A DNA stretch of 64,000 nucleotides from an uncultured Christensenellaceae bacterium (GCA_944380285.1 CALWGZ010000005.1:62001-126000); one strand, 5' to 3'; numbered from the stretch's first letter, positions 1-8,858 are shown. Numbers and translations: made by a program. Notes: generated by a model from the letters alone, not told the origin.

Positions 1-2148
1 TCCGAGGAGCGCACCGACGCGATCTATCATTTGGCGATGTGCCACGAGAAGGGCATCGGCACCAAGAACGACTACAAGGAGGCGTTCAGGCTCTACACTC
101 TGACGAGCAACGCCGGTCACGTCGAGTCCAAGATCAAGCTGGGCTATCTCTATCTCTACGGGCGCGGCACCAAGCAGAGCGACATCGAGGCGTTCAACCG
201 CTTCAACGAGGCGGCGGAGCTGGGCAGCGTCGACGGCCGCATCGCGGTCGCGGACTGCTATCTCAATCAAAAGGGCGTCCCCAAGGCGGATCCCGAGAAG
301 GCTGTCGAGGTGTACAAGGAGCTTGCCCGCACCAACGTGCGTGCGGCGTACAACTTCGCATATTGCTATCACACCGGCAAGGGCGTCGAAAAGAACACGT
401 TCATGGCGGGACACTATCTCGTGCCCGCGGCGAAGCGCGGCGATGTGGACGCGCAATGCTTTCTCGCGCAATGCTTCTTCAAGGGCGACGGCGTCAAGCG
501 CAATCTGCCCAAGGCGGCTTATTGGTTCAAGAAGGCGGCGGCGAAGGGCAGCGACGTCGGCAGGTTCAACTATGCGTATTGTCTCGAAAACGGTTTGGGT
601 GTCAACCGCGACGTCAAAGCCGCTTTCGCCATTTACGACTATCTGTACAAAAAGGGCTATCCGCGCGCGGCTTCGGCGGCGGCGCGCTGCTACTATTACG
701 GCTTCGGCGTAAAGCAATCGCTCAAACAGGCGATCGAGTGCGTCAAGTTCGGCGTCAAGAACGGCGACGCCGAGTCGCTGTGCTACATGGGCTGGTTCAG
801 GCTCAACGGCATCAAGTGCCGCAAGAATGTCAAAGAGGCGTACAAGCTGTTCGGTCAGGCGTACGGCAAGGGTTCTGCGGCGGCGGCATACGCGCTGTCC
901 GTGCTCGTGCTCAAGGACGTCAAAAAGAAAACGGCGGAAGAGGCGAAGGCGAAATCGGAAGAGTATCGCAAGTTTGCCCTCGATCGCAAATATCCGCCCG
1001 CGCTCTATGAGCTCGCTCTCGGCAAAGAGGGCAGAGAGAGGGCGGAGCTGCTCAACGAGGCTGCGGAAAGGGACTACATCCCGGCGATCGTCCGCTATGC
1101 TAAAGAATTGGAAGAGGAGTTCCCCGACCGCGCGTTCGCGCTGTGGCAGAGGGCGTACGCGCTCGGCAGTCTGCGCGGAGCGTACGGTATGGGCAGGTGC
1201 TACGAGCGCGGCATCGGCGTGCCCGCCAACAGAGAGAAGGCGTATGTGTTCTACCGTCAGGCGGCGAAGTCGGGCTATGCCGACGCGATCGCGGTCGTGG
1301 GCATGTACTATCAAAAGGGCTGCGTCGTCGACATGGACGCCAAGCTTGCCGAGGAGTGCTACGACGTGGCGATACGCAAGGGCAGCACCTATGCGTTGCG
1401 CCGTATGGCGAAGATGTACGCGATCGACGGCAAGGTCAAAAAGGCGGAGAAGGCATACGGCAGAGCGATCGCGTTCGGCGACGAAGAGGCGGTGCTCGGG
1501 CTTGCCGAGGCATATTGCATGACGGGCAAGAAGAAATACTACAAGAAGGCATTGCCGATACTTCGCTCGCTCGTCGCGGAAGGCGAACCCAAGGCGTGCG
1601 CGCTGCTCGCGCAGGTCTATGACTCGATCGGCACGACGGACGCGGCGGCGGAGGCTGCGGACGCGATGTTGCAGGCGGGCGTCAACGCGCATTGCGCGAA
1701 CGCATATTATTACAACGCGCTGCGCATGTATGAGAGCGAGAACGCCGGCGACCGCGATTGGCAATATATCGGCGAAAACCTGCAAAAGGCGATGGACGCC
1801 GGCTCGGACGCGGCGGCGCGTTTTGCGGTCGAGCTGTACACCAAAAAGTCCAAAGAGCCCGGCAAGGCGATCCTTGCCAAGGACGCGCTCATTCGCATGG
1901 ATCTCGGCGACGACTATCTGTACGAGGTAGGATGTGCGTTCGAAGAGGGCAAGGTCGTCGACAAGGATGAGCAAAAGGCGGCGTTCTACTTTGCGCTCGC
2001 GTGGAAGCGCGGCGCCAAGAAGGGCAGAAAGGCGCTCAAAAAGCTCAAGAAGTACAAGGAATACGGCGGCAAGTGGATGACCAAAAAGAGCGCCAAAAAG
2101 GCAGCGAAAGCCCCGGCGGCGCCTTCCGATCAAGCCAAAGCCGCATGA
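1..2148 (+). CDS. Sel1-repeat (SLR) protein, 5' end outside the window
   Basis: The frame is open from base 1 to the TGA at 2146-2148, so the true start lies upstream and about 715 residues are visible. The protein is almost entirely tandem 35-37-residue Sel1-like repeats (alternating A-xxx-LG-xx-Y-xx-G and W-xx-KAA-xx-G patterns). Sel1 repeats form alpha-solenoids that scaffold protein-protein contacts. No catalytic domain or membrane segment is seen in the visible part. The tail is Lys/Ala rich. The stop overlaps the maf start (ATGA), suggesting translational coupling. Binding partner unknown. Confidence 0.85.
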   Translation, partial: SEERTDAIYHLAMCHEKGIGTKNDYKEAFRLYTLTSNAGHVESKIKLGYLYLYGRGTKQSDIEAFNRFNEAAELGSVDGRIAVADCYLNQKGVPKADPEKAVEVYKELARTNVRAAYNFAYCYHTGKGVEKNTFMAGHYLVPAAKRGDVDAQCFLAQCFFKGDGVKRNLPKAAYWFKKAAAKGSDVGRFNYAYCLENGLGVNRDVKAAFAIYDYLYKKGYPRAASAAARCYYYGFGVKQSLKQAIECVKFGVKNGDAESLCYMGWFRLNGIKCRKNVKEAYKLFGQAYGKGSAAAAYALSVLVLKDVKKKTAEEAKAKSEEYRKFALDRKYPPALYELALGKEGRERAELLNEAAERDYIPAIVRYAKELEEEFPDRAFALWQRAYALGSLRGAYGMGRCYERGIGVPANREKAYVFYRQAAKSGYADAIAVVGMYYQKGCVVDMDAKLAEECYDVAIRKGSTYALRRMAKMYAIDGKVKKAEKAYGRAIAFGDEEAVLGLAEAYCMTGKKKYYKKALPILRSLVAEGEPKACALLAQVYDSIGTTDAAAEAADAMLQAGVNAHCANAYYYNALRMYESENAGDRDWQYIGENLQKAMDAGSDAAARFAVELYTKKSKEPGKAILAKDALIRMDLGDDYLYEVGCAFEEGKVVDKDEQKAAFYFALAWKRGAKKGRKALKKLKKYKEYGGKWMTKKSAKKAAKAPAAPSDQAKAA

Positions 2149-2684
2149 TCATACTTGCATCCGATTCGCCGAGGCGGCGCGAATTGCTCGCTACGCTTGT
2201 CGGCGAATTTCACGTTGAGCCCAGCCGTGTGGACGAACACGTCCGCTACAAGGCGCCGTGGCGCATGGTCGAGGCGATCGCCGAGAAGAAGTGCGACGCG
2301 GTCGCGGGCAGACATTCCGAAGACGTCGTGATAGGCGCCGACACCGTCGTCGTCTTTGGCGGAAAGGTGCTGGGCAAGCCCAAAGACGCCGCCCACGCGG
2401 TCGAGATGCTGAGGGCGCTTGCGGGCAAAAAGCACACCGTCTACACCGGCGTATGCGTCAACGACCGCGGCGTCAAGACCGTTTGGCACGAGGTCTCGCA
2501 CGTCTACATGCAAAAGATGAGCGACGAGTTCATCGCGCGCTATGTCGCGGGCGGTTCGCCGCTGGACAAGGCGGGCGCGTACGGCGTTCAGGACGAGGGC
2601 ACCGTCGAAAGGTACGACGGCGAATACGCCAACATCATGGGATTGCCTCTCGTGCGATTGGCAGAGTTATTGAGGGAGAGATGA
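2145..2684 (+). CDS. maf: Maf family nucleotide pyrophosphatase
   Basis: 179 residues, normal length for Maf (septum-formation inhibitor homologue; house-cleaning dTTP/UTP or modified-NTP pyrophosphatase). Diagnostic motifs are the N-terminal LASDSPRRRELL, GADTVV near residue 65, GKPKD, HTVYTGV and the C-terminal DKAGAYGVQ. The ATG at 2145 overlaps the Sel1 stop, and the TGA at 2682-2684 overlaps the mreB start. Maf next to mreB is the usual Firmicutes order (maf-radC-mreB in Bacillus subtilis; radC is absent here). Exact nucleotide preference cannot be read from the sequence. Confidence 0.93.
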   Translation: MIILASDSPRRRELLATLVGEFHVEPSRVDEHVRYKAPWRMVEAIAEKKCDAVAGRHSEDVVIGADTVVVFGGKVLGKPKDAAHAVEMLRALAGKKHTVYTGVCVNDRGVKTVWHEVSHVYMQKMSDEFIARYVAGGSPLDKAGAYGVQDEGTVERYDGEYANIMGLPLVRLAELLRER

Positions 2685-3685
2685 AACAAGCCGAATTGGT
2701 TATCGACATAGGCAGCCGCAACACGACTGTGTGCAGCAGAGGCGTCGGGGTGCTCATTCACGAGCCGACCGTCGCCGCGATCAGCAATCGCGGCGGCAAG
2801 ATGGCGCTCGTTCAGGCGGGCAGGCAGGCGGAGCGTCTCGCCGCCGTCAAGCAGGCGGATTTTCAGATCCTCAACCCCGTCAAAGAGGGCACGATCTTCC
2901 ACGAGCGCGCTGCGGCATTGATGTACCGCGAGTTCATCAGACGCGCCGTTCCGTACCGCATTTTCAAGCCCAAGATCAAGGTCATCGCCTGTGTGTCGTG
3001 CGGCATCGGCAACATGGACAAGCGCACGATCGAGCGCGTTCTGCTCAAAGCGGGCGCGGACGAGGTGACGATCATCGAGTCGCCGCTCGCCGTGTTCGAG
3101 GGCATGGAGCGCCGCGAGGGCGCGTTCGTCATCGACATCGGCGCGTCCAAGAGCGAGATCGCCGTCTGCGACGAGAACGGCATCATCGCCGGTTGCAGCC
3201 TCAATATCGGCGGCGACGCGATCAACAACGCGATCGTCGACTATGTGGTCGACGTCTATCGCTGCAAGATCCGCATGTCCGGCGCCGAGGACGTCAAGAG
3301 GCAGATCGTCAACATGTACGAGGGCGATCGTTCGCCCATCGTCGTCAACACCGAGTCGTTGCACGGCGAGGACAGGGCGAGGATCAAGCTGACCGCCGCG
3401 GAGCTGCGCGAACCGGTCGGCAGATTGATCGACAAGATCGTCGAGGTCGCGTTCAACATGAGCGCGCAGATCCCCGAATCGATAGCGATGGACATCTGCA
3501 ACGGCGGCATCACGCTGTGCGGCGGCACCGCCTATATGCCGGGGCTTGCCGACTACATCGAACGCAAGCTCGAGATCCCGGTCTATGTGCCCGACATGCC
3601 CGAGACGGCGGCGGCGATGGGAGCGCTCGGGTTCTATCGCGACAAGGAGAGGCTGGCTAGCTTCATCAACGTCGAAAATCTTTGA
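2681..3685 (+). CDS. mreB: MreB/Mbl-family actin-like protein
   Basis: 334 residues, the usual MreB length. The actin-fold phosphate-1 loop is IDIGSRNTT at the N-terminus, followed by the MreB-type HEPTVAAI. IDIGASKSEIAV forms the second phosphate loop, SLNIGGDAINNAI follows, and GGITLCGGTAYMPG is the adenosine region. MreB polymerises under the membrane to organise lateral wall synthesis. The sequence is divergent, with a short and atypical segment after residue 40, so it could equally be the Mbl or MreBH paralogue. mreC and mreD are not next to it. The ATG at 2681 overlaps the maf stop. Confidence 0.85.
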   Translation: MKQAELVIDIGSRNTTVCSRGVGVLIHEPTVAAISNRGGKMALVQAGRQAERLAAVKQADFQILNPVKEGTIFHERAAALMYREFIRRAVPYRIFKPKIKVIACVSCGIGNMDKRTIERVLLKAGADEVTIIESPLAVFEGMERREGAFVIDIGASKSEIAVCDENGIIAGCSLNIGGDAINNAIVDYVVDVYRCKIRMSGAEDVKRQIVNMYEGDRSPIVVNTESLHGEDRARIKLTAAELREPVGRLIDKIVEVAFNMSAQIPESIAMDICNGGITLCGGTAYMPGLADYIERKLEIPVYVPDMPETAAAMGALGFYRDKERLASFINVENL

Positions 3686-3700
3686 CAAAGCGCAAAGCGG

Positions 3701-3727
3701 CGCGCCCTTCGGGGCGCGTATTTTTTT
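3701..3727 (+). terminator. intrinsic terminator after mreB
   Basis: Perfect 7-bp stem CGCGCCC/GGGCGCG with a TTCG tetraloop, followed by A and seven T. It closes the Sel1-maf-mreB unit and separates it from the minD promoter. Confidence 0.85.
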
Positions 3728-3771
3728 GACATGTTTCGACTTTTTTGCTTCAAGATCGTGCGATTTCGCCT

Positions 3772-3799
3772 TTGCCGCACGCGCGCGGCGCGATATAAT
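3772..3799 (+). promoter_or_regulatory. sigma-A-type promoter of minD-minE
   Basis: TTGCCG (3772-3777), 16-bp spacer, TATAAT (3794-3799), 18 bp before the minD ATG. Confidence 0.65.
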
Positions 3800-3817
3800 A
3801 TAGTTCGAGGAAAAGTT

Positions 3818-4603
3818 ATGGCAAGAAGGATAGTTTTGACTTCGGGCAAGGGCGGCGTCGGCAAGACGACCGTCTGCGCCGCTCTCGGACGGGCGCTGGC
3901 GCGCAAGCGCAAGCGTACGCTTTTGGTCGACGCCGATTTCGGGCTCAACAATCTCGACGTTGCGCTCGGCATGGAGTCGCGCGTAGTCTATGACATCCAC
4001 GACGTAGCCGAGGGGCGGTGCGGACTGTCCGCCGCGCTTTTGACGGACGACGCGTCGGGGCTGAAATTGCTGCCGAGCACGCGCGTTGACTGCGGCAGAC
4101 TGTCAAAGAACGTGCTCGCTTCCATTTTGGCGCGCGTAGACGACGACTTCGACTTTGTGCTTATCGACTGTCCCGCGGGGATAGACGAGGGCTTTCACCG
4201 CGCGGTCTGCGCCGCCGACGAGGCGCTCGTCGTCACCACGCCGCAACCCGGCGCGATACGCGACGCGGACAAGGTGCTGACGCTGCTGGGGACATATCGT
4301 CTGCACGCCGTGGGCGTGATCGTCAACAGGGTGCGCGGCGACCTTGTCGTAGAGGGGCGCTGTCTTTCCGCCGACGAGATCGCCGACGTGCTCGGACATC
4401 CGGCGATGGCATACGTCCCCGAGGACGACGCGGTCGCGATCTGCGGTCAGACGGGCGCCGAATTGTCGTACGCGCCGTCAATGCGCGCGATGTCGATGCT
4501 CGCCGACAACCTCGTCGACGGGGGCAGAAAACTGTACGACTGCACGGACGGCTATCGTGGCGTGTTCGGCAGATTGAAGATGTTTTTGAGGAGGCAGATA
4601 TGA
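3818..4603 (+). CDS. minD: MinD septum-site ATPase
   Basis: 261 residues. The ParA/MinD deviant Walker A GKGGVGKTT lies near residue 10, followed by LVDADFGLNNLDVALG, the Walker B-like VLIDCPAGID, and a C-terminal amphipathic stretch (GRLKMFLRR) fitting the membrane-targeting sequence. MinD positions the division-site inhibitor. The start at 3818 follows AGG at 3808-3810; longer upstream readings pass through the promoter. No minC is present between mreB and minD, unlike B. subtilis. The stop overlaps the minE ATG. Confidence 0.92.
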   Translation: MARRIVLTSGKGGVGKTTVCAALGRALARKRKRTLLVDADFGLNNLDVALGMESRVVYDIHDVAEGRCGLSAALLTDDASGLKLLPSTRVDCGRLSKNVLASILARVDDDFDFVLIDCPAGIDEGFHRAVCAADEALVVTTPQPGAIRDADKVLTLLGTYRLHAVGVIVNRVRGDLVVEGRCLSADEIADVLGHPAMAYVPEDDAVAICGQTGAELSYAPSMRAMSMLADNLVDGGRKLYDCTDGYRGVFGRLKMFLRRQI

Positions 4604-4818
4604 CGGGAGCGGAGCGGATCAAGAGGATGTTGCTCAAAGACAAGCTCGACCTGGGCGAGGGCTATATGCGCGCGTTCAAGAGCGATCTCAACAGATTGCT
4701 GGGTTACTACATGACGCCGTGCGGCGAGTGCGAGGTCGTGATCACGCCGACCGCGGACGGCTTTGCGATCGGGATAAAGGCGACGGCGGCGCGGCTCAAA
4801 CACATCGAGGCGATATAA
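4600..4818 (+). CDS. minE: MinE cell-division topological specificity factor
   Basis: 72 residues, slightly short for MinE (usually 80-90). The order is an N-terminal amphipathic/anti-MinCD segment (AERIKRMLLKDK), a helical middle, then a beta-rich dimerisation half containing CEVVITP and FAIGIKA. MinE stimulates the MinD ATPase and confines MinCD to the poles. Its position immediately after minD with an ATGA overlap supports the call. The sequence is divergent. Confidence 0.8.
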   Translation: MTGAERIKRMLLKDKLDLGEGYMRAFKSDLNRLLGYYMTPCGECEVVITPTADGFAIGIKATAARLKHIEAI

Positions 4819-4846
4819 CATATTCGCCTCGGCTGCGGCGTATAAT
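4818..4846 (+). promoter_or_regulatory. candidate mother-cell sigma-E-like promoter
   Basis: ACATATT (4818-4824), 14-bp spacer, CGTATAAT (4839-4846). Against the B. subtilis sigma-E consensus (KMATATT, 14-15 bp, CATACAHT) this matches 6/7 and 6/8 positions. It precedes the spoIVFA-slot gene and spoIVFB, whose B. subtilis counterparts are sigma-E dependent. The TATAAT could also serve sigma-A, but no good -35 lies 17 bp upstream. Confidence 0.45.
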
Positions 4847-4876
4847 ACCTTGACCGCGCAAGCGGAGGAGGTGTCT

Positions 4877-5059
4877 ATGAAATACGACGAGGGGAGCCTG
4901 ATCGGCTCGCAGTTCCGCAAGAGGGAAAACGTCACTTACGGCAAGCCGGCAAGGGAGCGCAAGCTGCCGGGACTGCTCGACATATTCATCGTGCAGGCGG
5001 CGGTGTGTCTTGCGATCACCGTGGCTGTCGCCGTGGCGAGGTTTGCGATCGGCGGATGA
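4877..5059 (+). CDS. 60-residue single-pass membrane protein in the spoIVFA position
   Basis: Starts at 4877 behind a strong GGAGGAGG. Residues 1-35 are polar and basic (likely cytoplasmic), 36-57 form one hydrophobic helix, and the protein ends 3 residues later. The stop overlaps the spoIVFB start. In Bacillus the gene between minD and spoIVFB is spoIVFA, which anchors and inhibits SpoIVFB and carries an outer LytM-like domain. Here only the cytoplasm-plus-membrane portion would remain. No sequence match to SpoIVFA is claimed; the assignment rests on position and topology. Confidence 0.6.
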   Translation: MKYDEGSLIGSQFRKRENVTYGKPARERKLPGLLDIFIVQAAVCLAITVAVAVARFAIGG

Positions 5060-5895
5060 AGCTGAAGATACATCCGCTGTTCGCGGCGCTGTGCCTGTAC
5101 TTTGTGTTCACGGGCAGAGCGCTTGCGCTCGGCGGCTATATCGTCGCGATCCTCGCGCACGAGCTGGCGCATTCGCGCGCGGCGGCGTGGCGGGGATACA
5201 CTCTCGGGGCGGTGACGCTGATGCCGTATGGCGGAGTGATAGACGGCGGCGAGAGATATTCGGCGGCGGACAACGTGTTCATCGCGCTGGCGGCGCCCGT
5301 CTTCAACGCCGCGGTCGCGGTCTGCGTCGTCGCGCTGTGGTGGCTCGTCCCCGATTGCTATGCCTATACCGCGGACGTCTGCGCAGCCAACGCGTCGATG
5401 TGCGTGCTCAATCTGCTGCCCGTATATCCGCTCGACGGCTATCGCGTCGTGTTCGCGCTGTCCAAGAACAAGGGCAGAGCGGTAGCGGCGATGCGCGTCG
5501 CAGGCGGAGTCGTCGGCGCGGTCTTTGCCGCGCTCGGGACGTTGACCGCTCTTGTCGAGTTCAATCCCACTTTGATATTGTTCGGTTTCTTTTTGATCTA
5601 CGGCGCGCTGTTTAGGGTCGGCGACGCGATGATCGTCCACCTTGCCGGCAACGGTATCTTTTGCAAAAATTATCGTGCAGGTGTCGAAAAACGCACGTTC
5701 ATCATCTCGCGCGCCGCGCCGCTGTCCGCGCTGGTCAGACAGCTCAGACGCGACAGTATGGCTGTGTTCGAGGTCGTGACCGAGGGCGGCGAGCCGCTGT
5801 TCGAACTCGACGAGGACGACGTCGGGGTGATGTGCGCGGAGTGCGAATTGAGCGAGCCGATCGGCGAGGCTTTCGAAAAGGTGTATTCAAAATAG
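5056..5895 (+). CDS. spoIVFB: Site-2 (M50) intramembrane metalloprotease, SpoIVFB type
   Basis: 279 residues with several membrane segments. Zinc motif HELAH at residues 35-39 in the first core helix, and the third ligand in LLPVYPLDGYR (Asp127). A C-terminal cytoplasmic part of about 75 residues with a CBS-like RQLRRDSMAVFEVV stretch fits SpoIVFB. In sporulating Firmicutes this enzyme cleaves pro-sigma-K in the outer forespore membrane. The min-cluster position and the coupled small membrane protein favour SpoIVFB over a general RseP/YwhC protease. Start at 5056 (ATGA overlap). Confidence 0.85.
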   Translation: MKLKIHPLFAALCLYFVFTGRALALGGYIVAILAHELAHSRAAAWRGYTLGAVTLMPYGGVIDGGERYSAADNVFIALAAPVFNAAVAVCVVALWWLVPDCYAYTADVCAANASMCVLNLLPVYPLDGYRVVFALSKNKGRAVAAMRVAGGVVGAVFAALGTLTALVEFNPTLILFGFFLIYGALFRVGDAMIVHLAGNGIFCKNYRAGVEKRTFIISRAAPLSALVRQLRRDSMAVFEVVTEGGEPLFELDEDDVGVMCAECELSEPIGEAFEKVYSK

Positions 5896-5924
5896 CCCGT
5901 TTTGCTAAAAATTGCCAAATACTA

Positions 5925-5953
5925 TTGAAAACGCGCGCGCGATATGTTATAAT
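5925..5953 (+). promoter_or_regulatory. sigma-A-type promoter of the ROK kinase gene
   Basis: TTGAAA (5925-5930), 17-bp spacer, TATAAT (5948-5953) with an extended TGT just upstream. Confidence 0.75.
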
Positions 5954-5983
5954 TTTGACACAGAAACTTCGTGGAAGGTATCT

Positions 5984-6946
5984 ATGATCTACGCAGGAGT
6001 CGACATCGGCGGCACAAACATCAAATTGGGACTCATCGACGACGAGCGCGAATGCATCGTCGCGGACACATCGATCAAGACGAGGGCGGAACGACCTCAC
6101 GGCGAAATTCTCGAAGATATCGCCTCAAATCTCGTCAAACTTTGCGAGAGCGCGAAAATCGACTTTCACACCGTCGAGGGCGTCGGCATGGGCATCCCCG
6201 GCATCGTCGATCAGCGCACCGGCACGGTCAGCTATTGTGCCAATCTCGGCTGGCGCGACATCCCGATCACACACCTTTTCGAGGTGTTGACAGGCAAGCA
6301 CACCGAGGCGGCGAACGACGCCAACTGCGCCGCTTGGGGCGAGTACAAGTACGGTTGCTGCAAGGGGATGCGCAACGTCATCCTCATCACTCTCGGCACG
6401 GGCGTGGGCAGCGGCATCATTTTGGAAGGCAGGCTGTTCGGCGGCATAGCGACCGCAGGCGGCGAGGCGGGGCACATGATCATCGTCAAGGACGGGCTGC
6501 AATGCAATTGCGGGCTGCGCGGCTGCTGGGAGAGGTATGCGTCCGCGACGGCTTTGATCGAGCAGACCAAGGCGGCGATCGAGGGCGCGCCCGACAGCGT
6601 GCTTGCGAGCGTAGCCAAAAAGAGCGGCAAGGTCACCGCGCGCACGGCGTTTGCCGCGCTCGAAAAGGGCGATCCGGTCGCACGCAAGGTTGTCGACGGC
6701 TACATCGACTACATCGTCACAGGGCTCATCAACCTCGGCAACATCTTCCATCCCAACGCGTTCGTCATCGGCGGAGGCGTTTCCAACGAGGGCGCGCCGC
6801 TCATCGCGCCGCTCGAGGACAAACTCAACGCGGGGCTGATCGCAAGCGCGCACAATCCGCGAGTAAGGGTGTTGCAGGCGGCGCTCGGCAACAAGGCGGG
6901 CATGATGGGCGCGGCGGCGCTTGCCAAGGAGAATCTCAAATCGTAA
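5984..6946 (+). CDS. glcK: ROK-family glucokinase
   Basis: 320 residues. ATP loop GVDIGGTNIKLG at the N-terminus, NDANCAAWGE with the catalytic Asp, and LGTGVGSGII. The ROK zinc site is a GH followed by CxCGxxGCWE around residues 165-185. Family function is phosphorylation of glucose (or a related sugar or amino sugar) to the 6-phosphate. GlcK is favoured by length and by the close match to Gram-positive glucokinases, but ROK substrate specificity is not certain from sequence. It has its own promoter and a GGAAGG site 5 nt before the ATG. It sits between spoIVFB and rng, where many clostridia have no gene. Confidence 0.85.
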   Translation: MIYAGVDIGGTNIKLGLIDDERECIVADTSIKTRAERPHGEILEDIASNLVKLCESAKIDFHTVEGVGMGIPGIVDQRTGTVSYCANLGWRDIPITHLFEVLTGKHTEAANDANCAAWGEYKYGCCKGMRNVILITLGTGVGSGIILEGRLFGGIATAGGEAGHMIIVKDGLQCNCGLRGCWERYASATALIEQTKAAIEGAPDSVLASVAKKSGKVTARTAFAALEKGDPVARKVVDGYIDYIVTGLINLGNIFHPNAFVIGGGVSNEGAPLIAPLEDKLNAGLIASAHNPRVRVLQAALGNKAGMMGAAALAKENLKS

Positions 6947-6979
6947 AAACCGCCTTCGGGCGTAAATTTTGAGGACAAA

Positions 6980-8461
6980 ATGAGAAGGATCTTGATCGAC
7001 GTACACCCCAACAGTACAAAGGTGTGCATCGTCAACAACGGCCTTTTGGAGGAATTTTGGGTCGAGCGCAAGAACCTGAGCCGACTTGTCGGCAACGTCT
7101 ACAAGGGCAAGGTCGAGAACGTGCTGCCCGGGATGCAGGCGGCGTTCGTCAACATCGGGCTTCAGCGCAACGCGTTCCTCTATGCGGGCGACGTCGTCGT
7201 CGACGGCGAGCAGGTCAGCGCGGACAAGACGCTCGACCTTCGCGAGGGCGACACGGTGCTGTGTCAGGTCGAGAAGGACGAGTTCGGCAACAAGGGCGCG
7301 CGCATTTCGATGAACATCACGATACCGGGCAGGGTGGTCATACTCATGCCGCGGCTCGACTATGTCGGCGTTTCGCGCAAGATCACCGACGACGAGACGC
7401 GCCGCAGGCTGATCGCGATCGCCAACGAGATACGCCCCGAAGGGTGCGGCGTGATCATGCGCACGCAGGCGGAACATTGCTCGGAGGCGGAACTTCGCGC
7501 CGAGATGAAGTGGCTGGTCTCGACTTGGAACAAGATCAAAGAGGACGAATTGCGCAAGCCCGCCGGTTCGCTGATCTACAAGGAACGCGATCTTGCGGTC
7601 AGGGCGGTGCGCGACATGTTGGTCGATGTCGACGAGATCGTCATCAACAACCGCAAAGTCTATGACGAATTTTGCACCAATCTCGTCTATATCACCGACG
7701 AACACCCCGGCATTTTCAAGTATTACAACAGCAACAAGAACATCCTTGCCGCATACGGCTTGACCGAGCAGATCGACGCGCTCTTGCGCCGCAAGGTGCC
7801 GTTGCGCAACGGCGCGTATCTCATCATCGACCGCACCGAGGCGCTGACCGTGATCGACGTCAATACCGGAAGGTATGTCGGCACCAAGAACCTCGAAGAG
7901 ACGGTCTTTGACACCAACAAGATCGCGGCGGTTGAGATCGCGCGGCAGATCAGGCTGCGCAACATCGGCGGCATCATCGTCATCGACTTCATCGATATGG
8001 AGAACCGCAAGCACCGCGAGCGCGTGCTCGAAGCGTTGCAGGCGGAGTTGGACAAGGACCGCATCAAGACGACTTTGGTCGGGTTGACGGGGCTGGGGCT
8101 GGTCGAGCTGACTCGCAAAAAGACGCGCAGCATGATCGAGAGCGTCATGCTTCAGCCGTGCCCCTATTGCCACGGCGACGGCTATGTCTATTCGGACGAG
8201 CACATGATCATGAAGATCAGGACTGCGGTCACGCAGGCGTTCGAGGGCAGCAGCGCAAAGGCGGCGAAGGTCACGGTCGCGCCGTCCGTGTTCAACAAAC
8301 TCTTCTCGCTCAGGTATCTCGAAAACGAGTGCCGCAACGAGTGGAAGGACAAGCGCATCTACGTCGTTCCCGACGAGCGCATGCACATCGAAAAGTATAA
8401 ACTCGAGACTCTCAACTCGGCGGTCCTCGACCTGCCGGACAACGCGCGCCTGCTGTATTGA
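6980..8461 (+). CDS. rng: Ribonuclease G/E family endoribonuclease
   Basis: 493 residues, RNase G-sized with no long RNase E scaffold tail. An S1-like region holds NVYKGKVENVLPGMQAAFVN. The Mg-binding catalytic Asp motifs are LTVIDVNTGRYVG and GIIVIDFIDM. LTRKK and the Zn-link PCPYCHGDGYV follow. The family cleaves single-stranded AU-rich RNA and matures rRNA. In clostridia rng usually lies between spoIVFB and rplU, which fits here, although rplU does not follow. The ATG at 6980 has GAGGA 5 nt upstream. Confidence 0.93.
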   Translation: MRRILIDVHPNSTKVCIVNNGLLEEFWVERKNLSRLVGNVYKGKVENVLPGMQAAFVNIGLQRNAFLYAGDVVVDGEQVSADKTLDLREGDTVLCQVEKDEFGNKGARISMNITIPGRVVILMPRLDYVGVSRKITDDETRRRLIAIANEIRPEGCGVIMRTQAEHCSEAELRAEMKWLVSTWNKIKEDELRKPAGSLIYKERDLAVRAVRDMLVDVDEIVINNRKVYDEFCTNLVYITDEHPGIFKYYNSNKNILAAYGLTEQIDALLRRKVPLRNGAYLIIDRTEALTVIDVNTGRYVGTKNLEETVFDTNKIAAVEIARQIRLRNIGGIIVIDFIDMENRKHRERVLEALQAELDKDRIKTTLVGLTGLGLVELTRKKTRSMIESVMLQPCPYCHGDGYVYSDEHMIMKIRTAVTQAFEGSSAKAAKVTVAPSVFNKLFSLRYLENECRNEWKDKRIYVVPDERMHIEKYKLETLNSAVLDLPDNARLLY

Positions 8462-8482
8462 GCGCGCCGAAAAGAGGCGGAT

Positions 8483-8818
8483 ATGAAGATAGAATTTGAC
8501 AAGTTTGATTTCGTCGCCTGCTCTGCGTTCAAGGGCGGCGACGGCGCGTTCGAGGTCAAGACCGCGGGCGACAAGGACAACAAGATCATGTACGGCAGGC
8601 TGCGCAAGGGCTGCTCGATCGGCATGCACCGCCACGAAGGCACCGCCGAGATCATCTACGTCGTCTCGGGCGAGGGCGTGATGAGCGTCGAGGGCGGGGA
8701 GGAGATCTTGCGCCCCGGCGACGTCCACTATTGCCCCGAGGGGAGCGCGCATTCCTTCCGCAACGACCGCGAAGAGCCGCTCGAATTTTTCGCTGTGGTG
8801 CCGACGTTGAAAGGCTGA
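8483..8818 (+). CDS. Single-domain cupin protein
   Basis: 111 residues. Cupin motif 1 is GMHRHEGTAEIIYVVSGEG (His, His, Glu metal ligands) and motif 2 is PGDVHYCPEGSAHSF, giving one conserved double-stranded beta-helix. The metal site is complete, so binding of a small carbohydrate or acid, or an isomerase/oxygenase activity, is possible; the function cannot be chosen from sequence. It lies 21 nt behind rng and is probably co-transcribed, with a terminator just after it. Confidence 0.85.
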   Translation: MKIEFDKFDFVACSAFKGGDGAFEVKTAGDKDNKIMYGRLRKGCSIGMHRHEGTAEIIYVVSGEGVMSVEGGEEILRPGDVHYCPEGSAHSFRNDREEPLEFFAVVPTLKG

Positions 8819-8830
8819 CGGTGAGAGGGC

Positions 8831-8858
8831 TCGGGCGCATATGCGCCCGAATTTTTTT
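8831..8858 (+). terminator. intrinsic terminator after the cupin gene
   Basis: TCGGGCGC-ATAT-GCGCCCGA hairpin followed by A and seven T. Confidence 0.88.
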
